Assembly (NCBI GenBank): GCA_009801085.1
Contig: VNWV01000010.1
Location: 62,001-126,000, forward strand
DNA length: 64,000 bases
Source: Lasiodiplodia sp. COLG20
Lineage: Eukaryota; Ascomycota; Dothideomycetes; Botryosphaeriales; Botryosphaeriaceae
Direction: 5' to 3'
Program-made: the position numbers and the translations under genes
Notes under the pieces: generated by a model
Told to the model about the DNA's origin: nothing
Databases searched by the model: none
Seen by the model: the letters and a program-made list of their open reading frames with translations, nothing else
In this document: piece after piece, positions 58,584 to 64,000 of the stretch
Layout of the letters: each line of letters begins with the position of its first letter
How positions within the stretch are numbered: the first letter of the stretch is position 1

Positions 58584-60088
58584 TCAGTCCTTGTCCAAGG
58601 TGAGTTGGGTGCTGACTTCCCACTTCTCGCCGCCGCGGCCGTAGCCGCCTGCGAGCTTGTTGCGCACAAGACTCTGCACACGGTCTCGCAGCTTGGCCAT
58701 GTCGTCGAGGCTGCGCACCCGCAGCTTGAAGTTGGCCTGGCACAGCCCGTAGTGAACCTGCCACACCTTTGCATCTTCAATCGACGACACTGCAGGGTCT
58801 GCTTCAATCGTCCGCAGCAGGCTCTCCAATCCCGGTCCGGAGTACGACATCATCAATATACGGCCCAGCGACCAACCGAGGCGCCAGCCCAGCAACATCA
58901 TGGAAATGGCAATGAAGGCCGTAATTGACCGATCCAACCAGATGTACATCTCAATCGATAGGAGGGGCAGCAGCAGAAGCAGGGTAGAGCATGACAACGT
59001 CAGGAAATGCGAAGGGTTACTAAGCACCGACGGGAGCGAATCCAGGTAGGCAAAGCGGAGCACTTTGCTGATCCGAGCATGGTTCTTCAGGCCAATGGCC
59101 GAGATCAGCGTGGCAACGATGGCCGCGAGAGCGGCAGTGTCGACACTGCCTGCCGAGACACGCTCGTGTGCGTGTGGATGATGCGACTCGTGGCCGCCAC
59201 TGTTCTCCAACGCGTGCTGGAGATTGTGGCTCACCAGGTCGAATCCAGTAAATATAAGAATCACAGCCATAGCAAGGCCGGTCAACACTTCGAAACGTTC
59301 AAATCTGCCCTCACACTGTCAGCTACACCGGTCCAACTAGCGCGAATGGTCGTGCATACCCAAATGGCCGTTTCAAGCTTGTCCGTCTCCAGCATTCAAA
59401 ATTACTGCCAATGTCGGCAATGCAGCATACCGTTGCGCCCACAAAGTCGTAAAACATCAAATGCGACAGCGCCGTCATGGCGGTCGAACCCTGTGCACTG
59501 TATTTGACGTAGCCGCCGATGAGCAGGTGGCAGACACACCACAGGCTGCGCATCTTTTGCTCCGGCGTCATGCTACTCCGAATCTCAGACCAATTGGGTA
59601 AAGGCAGCGATGCGGGGACTTGTAAAGGTGCGCGGGGCGCAGGCTCGAGGAATATCTGGTGCGAGATGCTGCTGTGCTTGTATTTGTGGCCACGACGCCG
59701 GCCAATGTCCTGCTGGGCGTGTCAGCTCGGGCGAGGGTTCGTCTTGACGGCTGCTTCGACATACCGACTTCGCGGGCGGCTTGCCCACAACATACTGCTG
59801 CGGCTGGAAATTGAACGGGTTCCTCGGGGCTTCAGACGAGGCCGTCTGCGGGGTAGAGACCTCGGAATTGGCCGTCATCTGTGGCGTGTAGTAGGCGGAA
59901 TTGGGCGTGTGCGGGCTGAGATTGGCGGACGAGGGACTCAAGCTCTGGGATGGGAAAGTGGCAGACATGGGCGACAGCGCATCGCGATCCAGCTGGTCGT
60001 CCGGTAGTCCCAAGCCAACTGGCCGCTGATCCTCAGGAGGAGGAGTAGGCGTCCGCGGCGGGACTGGGATCGGCATGTCGGACGCCAT
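58584..60088 (-). CDS. ZRG17: CDF zinc transporter of the Zrg17 type
   Basis: Cation diffusion facilitator that in yeasts pairs with Msc2/Cis4 to bring zinc into the ER and Golgi. Three exons: 59765-60088, 59360-59709 and 58584-59304; 464 aa. The N-terminus is Pro/Ser-rich. Joins read PPAKS/DIGRRRGHKYKHSSIS and KRPFG/FERFEVLTG. Features of the family are RGHKYKHSSISHQIF, LSHLMFYDFVGATVCCIADI, and the RFEVLTG start of a TM. A His-rich loop (HESHHPHAHE) lies between TMs, and the C-terminal cytosolic domain reads KVWQVHYGLCQANFKLRV. At TM2 the usual HxxxD site reads HLMFYD, with H and D spaced differently, which fits the Zrg17 branch. Confidence 0.88.
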
Positions 60089-60399
60089 GGTCGACTAGCA
60101 GAGCGGTGAGCTTTGCGGCGGCAGTGGTGGAGAAGTTGAGAGCACCGGGCTCAGGGCGCGCGGTGGGCTGCGGAGGAGCAGTTGGCGATGAACGCGGCCC
60201 CTGGCCCAGGCCTGACTCGCATTAGGCGCGGCGATCAACGTTTGGCGCGGCAGGCCTAAGAGCCGCGCGCGACGGCAAGCAGCCCTTCCATCTGCGAGCA
60301 CCATCTCTCCGCAATCTCTGCCTCAATGCAAACCCCAGAGCTCAACTGCCAAAATGCGCCCCGGTGCTGTATGCCGAGCCTGAGGTAAGAGCATGGGAG
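60089..60399. promoter_or_regulatory. Divergent promoter of ZRG17 and the two-TM gene
   Basis: A 311-bp GC-rich region between two divergent start codons. No zinc-responsive or other named element was assigned. Confidence 0.45.
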
Positions 60400-61614
60400 A
60401 TGGCCCACAATGCGGGAGCATCGCCCACCCCCGGCGGCCCGCTCCACCATGAGCCTGCCGCCAGCTCCTCGACCGCCAACCTCGCCCGAACACTCAGCGA
60501 CCCCCCTAAGCGCCGCCTTTCGAGCGCCCACAAGCGGAGCGTGTCGGCAAACATCCTGTCGAAGCTGCCATTCCTGCGCAACTCGTCCGACGATCGGCCC
60601 GCGGCGCATGTCGCCCTCAGCAGCAAGGAGGACCTTGACGACGGGTCGCTGAGCTTGGGAACGAAGCGCAGCGGCGGGTCCATGGCCCTCGCCCACGCTG
60701 TGCGACAGAGTGCCGTCAACACCACCTCCACCACCAGCGGCGGCCGCCGACGCCGCGGCTCCCTGCGCAAGACGGCCATTCTCGGTACGCGCCAGCGCAC
60801 CGCGCCCAAGATTGACCCCATACAACAGCACCTCGACACCATGGCTTCAGGAACCCCGAAACCACCAATCTCGCCCGACCAGCGTCCCGCGAGCCTCGCA
60901 CCCCGTCCCTTCACCTACGCAAACCCCTCCGCTACCTCCTCGTCCGACAGCGGCTGGAGCGGTGGCTCCTCGTCGGCCCCAGCCCCAAGTATGCCGCCCG
61001 ACAACACCAATTCCTCCGCCAGAGCGCCGCGTTCGGGTGTGCTGGCATCGCCCATCTCCAGTCCTGTCACTAGCCCGGGCGCGAACCCCTACGCCAGCAC
61101 CACCGATGACGACAATGACTCGGTCCCCTTCCGCCGCCCCTCCTCCCCGGCCGGCAGTGGCAGCGGCCACCTGTCACCGAGCTACTTCCCCATGCAGGCG
61201 CTGAGCAGCAGCAGCCTCCTCCAGCAGCGCCGCCGCAGCGCCGTCAAGACGAACTCGTCGACCACGCGCCATTCGTCGCCGCTATCGCTGCCGCCAGCCA
61301 CCACCACCTTCGACCTTGTCGACGAATGGGACTATAGCGAGACGGAGTGGTGGGGCTGGGTCGTGTTGATCGTCACATGGATTGTCTTCGTTGTTGGCAT
61401 GGGCAGCTGCCTCGAGGTGTGGAGCTGGGCCTGGGACGTCGGCGAGACTCCCTACGCCCCGCCCGAGCTGGAAGATGACCCTACCCTGCCCATTGTTGGT
61501 TATTATCCCGCCTTGATGGTCCTCACCGCTGTGATGGCGTGGGTTTGGGTTGTGGTTGCTTGGGTGGGCATGAAGTACTTCAGGCACGCCAAAGTGGTTG
61601 GGGACGATGGATGA
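60400..61614 (+). CDS. Uncharacterised two-TM membrane protein
   Basis: I do not recognise a named family. The product has 404 aa and is intronless. The frame is open upstream without an ATG, so the first in-frame ATG (MAHNAGASPTPGG) is chosen. The first 300 residues are disordered and Ser/Pro/Arg-rich with several RRxS-type sites. The C-terminus carries a conserved-looking patch EWDYSETEWWGW, two hydrophobic segments (WVVLIVTWIVFVVGMGS and ALMVLTAVMAWVWVVVAWVG) separated by an acidic Pro-rich loop, and a short basic tail. It is head-to-head with ZRG17, so joint expression is possible. Confidence 0.8.
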   Translation: MAHNAGASPTPGGPLHHEPAASSSTANLARTLSDPPKRRLSSAHKRSVSANILSKLPFLRNSSDDRPAAHVALSSKEDLDDGSLSLGTKRSGGSMALAHAVRQSAVNTTSTTSGGRRRRGSLRKTAILGTRQRTAPKIDPIQQHLDTMASGTPKPPISPDQRPASLAPRPFTYANPSATSSSDSGWSGGSSSAPAPSMPPDNTNSSARAPRSGVLASPISSPVTSPGANPYASTTDDDNDSVPFRRPSSPAGSGSGHLSPSYFPMQALSSSSLLQQRRRSAVKTNSSTTRHSSPLSLPPATTTFDLVDEWDYSETEWWGWVVLIVTWIVFVVGMGSCLEVWSWAWDVGETPYAPPELEDDPTLPIVGYYPALMVLTAVMAWVWVVVAWVGMKYFRHAKVVGDDG

Positions 61615-62702
61615 GGAAGCTTTGACCTCGTTCAAATTGGTCTGATTCTGTTTCGCTCGGGGTGGAAAAGAAGTCAGGTGTCAATGGAACGAAGGCACGT
61701 CTGAAACGGCGGTAGTAAGCCGAAACAGACGATTGAATTGAGATACCCCAATAGCATGGCTTAAAGGAAGCCGCAAATCAATGTTTGAATTTCATTTATT
61801 ACCAAGTGGTTCCTACCTGACGCTTTACGCACTGCGCCAAGTCTCGAGTCACGATCAATTATCACTTCCAGTTCCAATAAGACGCGTTCCTGAAAACAAA
61901 CGCCGGTGTGAAAGAGGCCAATGTCTTTGCACAGTGGACCCAGCCTCATAGCTCAGACCTCTAAATGCCGCTCAGGGTCTGTGTTAACTCATGCGTTGGC
62001 AGCCATGTGGCACAGCAGAACGGCCTAGTACCTAGGGGGAATGTATCTGGGTATCGATTTTCTCTCTGAATGTGCCAATTGGCGCGTTTAGTGGACATGC
62101 CAAAATTTCACGATCGCCATTTCGACGTGGTTTATGTCATGGCTCACCGCCTGGAATGAGTTTTTCACCCAGAAAACACCTCCAAGTCACCGAGTTCTGC
62201 GAGAAATCCAGGTATCGGAACCCTCATATCCTAGTATATTAGTTTGATATACACAATGTCTTTTACAACCTTTACTAGCATGCTCATCAAATACATCGTA
62301 CCGGAGAATAAAATACAAAAATCGTCTGTTAGTTAGCCCTGAATCGTCGAGTTCTCCGCTATTTCCCCACAACAGTGCACGAGATACTAGCAGATCATTC
62401 GTGCCCAATGGGGCGGGACACCGTCCCTGCATGAATCCTTTAAGCCATCATGCTCGTACCCTTGCGGCTCTATATGTCTTCTGATTTGCACCTTGTGTTT
62501 GCTCTAGGTTGTTCACTCCGTCCCTATCTGATATCATTCTTTCATTGGTAATTGAGCTTTCTCTACAAATTCTACTTTGTAGCCCCATCCAAGAAACATA
62601 AACGCTTATTAGGAAGAGAGCGAAAGACCAGTACCACAAGAATCCAGAGTCCAAACCGGACTTAATCACTCGTGCTATCTTAATCCAAAATACCCTCAGA
62701 AG
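61615..62702. other. Gap between the two-TM gene and the GNAT gene
   Basis: About 1.1 kb, more A+T-rich between 62200 and 62690. No gene, RNA gene or repeat is recognised. Confidence 0.5.
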
Positions 62703-63757
62703 ATGGCACCAACTCTCCAGCTCTCCCGCGCCACCGAGGCCGATATCGACGCATTTATTGACCCCATCTACGCCGCATTCGAGGGTGTCGACATTCGCAC
62801 CATGTTCTTCGGCCATGACACACCGGCCAGCCGGGAAAGCACCAAAGCCCGCATTGCGAAGTGGATGCGTGAGGGCAATCAGAACGTTTGGCTCAAGGTC
62901 GTCGAACAGGAGACGGGCCGGATTGTCAGTGGAAGCTGGTGGATGGTGAGCTTCCTTTTCCCTCTCTCTTTGTGGCCCCTTCAAGATATAGGCTTCTTCC
63001 TCCTGCCCAACTACAGTCCACTTCTTCGTAAGAAGCAAGCAGTCGAAAGACCAGAAAAACAGAAAAAACAAGAGCCCACTCATGAATAAATAAATCAAGA
63101 AATGGCAATGCATGGATGCCAAACTGACCATCTACTACAGATATACCCCCAATGGACCCCCAATCCCGACCTCACTCCCGAGACCGCCGCAGCGGCCGTC
63201 AGTCTCGACTTCCTTGAAGGTGACGACCGCACCATGGCCGAAGACCTCATGCGCGACTGGGTAGCTCGACGCGTGCGACACATGTACGGACACCCGCACA
63301 TCCGTAAGTAAAAGAAACGACCCTCCTAAACATTCTCGCCTTTTCCTCTAGCAATAACCCCAGCCCTTATTCTCATCCTTTGATACATATCGCCCATGCA
63401 CTCATCCCGCAACCGATCGCAACCAACAAATGACAATAAACAGTCCTCGCCCTCCTCTTCACCGCGCCCGACGCGCAGCGCCTCGGCGCCGGCTCGATGC
63501 AGGTGCAGTGGGGCACGGCGCTGGCGGACCAGCTGCTGGTGCCGTGGTACGTCGAGGCGACGCCGGCGGGCCACCGGCTGTACGCAGCCAACGGCGCTGC
63601 CGATGTTGAGAAGGTGTGGACCGAGGCGCGGCCGCGAGTGGCGGGCGGGAAGGCGTCGGATGGCAGGGACGTGTGGGTGTGCGAGTACACGCTGATGAAG
63701 AGGGAGCCGCGTAGGACGGCGGTGGAGAGGGAGGCGAGAGCTGTGTTGAAGAACTGA
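62703..63757 (+). CDS. GNAT-family N-acetyltransferase
   Basis: Predicted acetyl-CoA-dependent acetyltransferase of unknown substrate, 239 aa. Three exons: 62703-62945, 63141-63303 and 63444-63757; the joins read SGSWWM/IYPQW and GHPHI/LLALLF. The N-terminus LQLSRATEADIDAFIDPIYAAF is the usual first strand and helix of GNAT proteins. The acetyl-CoA loop is QRLGAGSMQVQWG (about 146-158), and VPWYVEATPAGHRLY follows, as in fungal GNATs. Introns are 195 and 140 bp, longer than most in this window. Confidence 0.87.
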
Positions 63758-64000
63758 GAGGAGATGTAAGAACAGGAGGGGAGAAAGAGAAGAGAGGTTT
63801 GGGGGTGGATAGAGGGGTTTGAAAGCTTGGGTTAGACCATGAGGTTGGTAGTTTTCTCGAAAGGAAAAAAAAATAATTTCAAGCTTGCCAGTATGCTATC
63901 TCCTTCTCAAGAGCTATCTTTTTTTTTCATCACGTCATAAGAGTCCTTCCTCGATTGCACTGAATCCACGACCCACTATAACTCCAGTGTTCCAATCCGT
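63758..64000. other. Right end of the window
   Basis: 243 bp downstream of the GNAT gene, with a short A run near 63866 and a T run near 63920. No gene starts here. Confidence 0.5.

Overview
This window reads as nuclear chromosomal DNA of a filamentous ascomycete (Pezizomycotina). The evidence is short introns of about 50-80 bp with GT..CTAAC/CTGAC..AG signals, GC-rich coding sequence, long Ser/Pro-rich tails on regulatory proteins, and family types found mainly in this group (HeLo/Het-s domain, Rds1-like secreted ferritin-fold protein, Zrg17-type CDF transporter, fungal Frizzled-like receptor). I cannot name the species; a Dothideomycete-like fungus is only a guess. Exon structures were worked out by hand from reading-frame continuity, splice signals and family knowledge. 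I ran no searches.

Left part (1-8 kb), a dense housekeeping block: SSF1 (partial) and RRP3, two ribosome-biogenesis genes sharing a 161-bp divergent promoter; eIF3c (NIP1); ESCRT-II SNF8; and ribosomal protein L7. The second RPL7 intron carries a convincing box C/D snoRNA whose guide matches conserved 25S rRNA.

Middle part (8-50 kb), sparser and rich in regulators: a 6.7-kb gene-free stretch, then a Pho85/Clg1-type cyclin; a seven-TM Frizzled-like receptor with a long tail; RSC7 divergent from the SCH9 kinase; a peroxisomal MaoC-type hydratase ending in SKL; a HeLo-pseudokinase protein with the same domain order as animal MLKL; profilin; a ubiquitin-conjugating E2; a TBC Rab-GAP; NCA2; and a SEC4/Rab8 GTPase. 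Several of these meet in growth control and polarised secretion (SCH9, cyclin, RSC7; SEC4, TBC GAP, profilin).

Right part (50-64 kb), more accessory: a secreted Rds1-like protein, an MFS transporter and a GPI-type fasciclin protein, each preceded by a TATA-like box; then the ZRG17 zinc transporter head-to-head with an uncharacterised two-TM protein; and a GNAT acetyltransferase. No tRNA, rRNA, CRISPR array or intact transposon was seen.

The most interesting items are the HeLo-pseudokinase gene, the RPL7 intronic snoRNA, and the long gene-free region in front of the cyclin.
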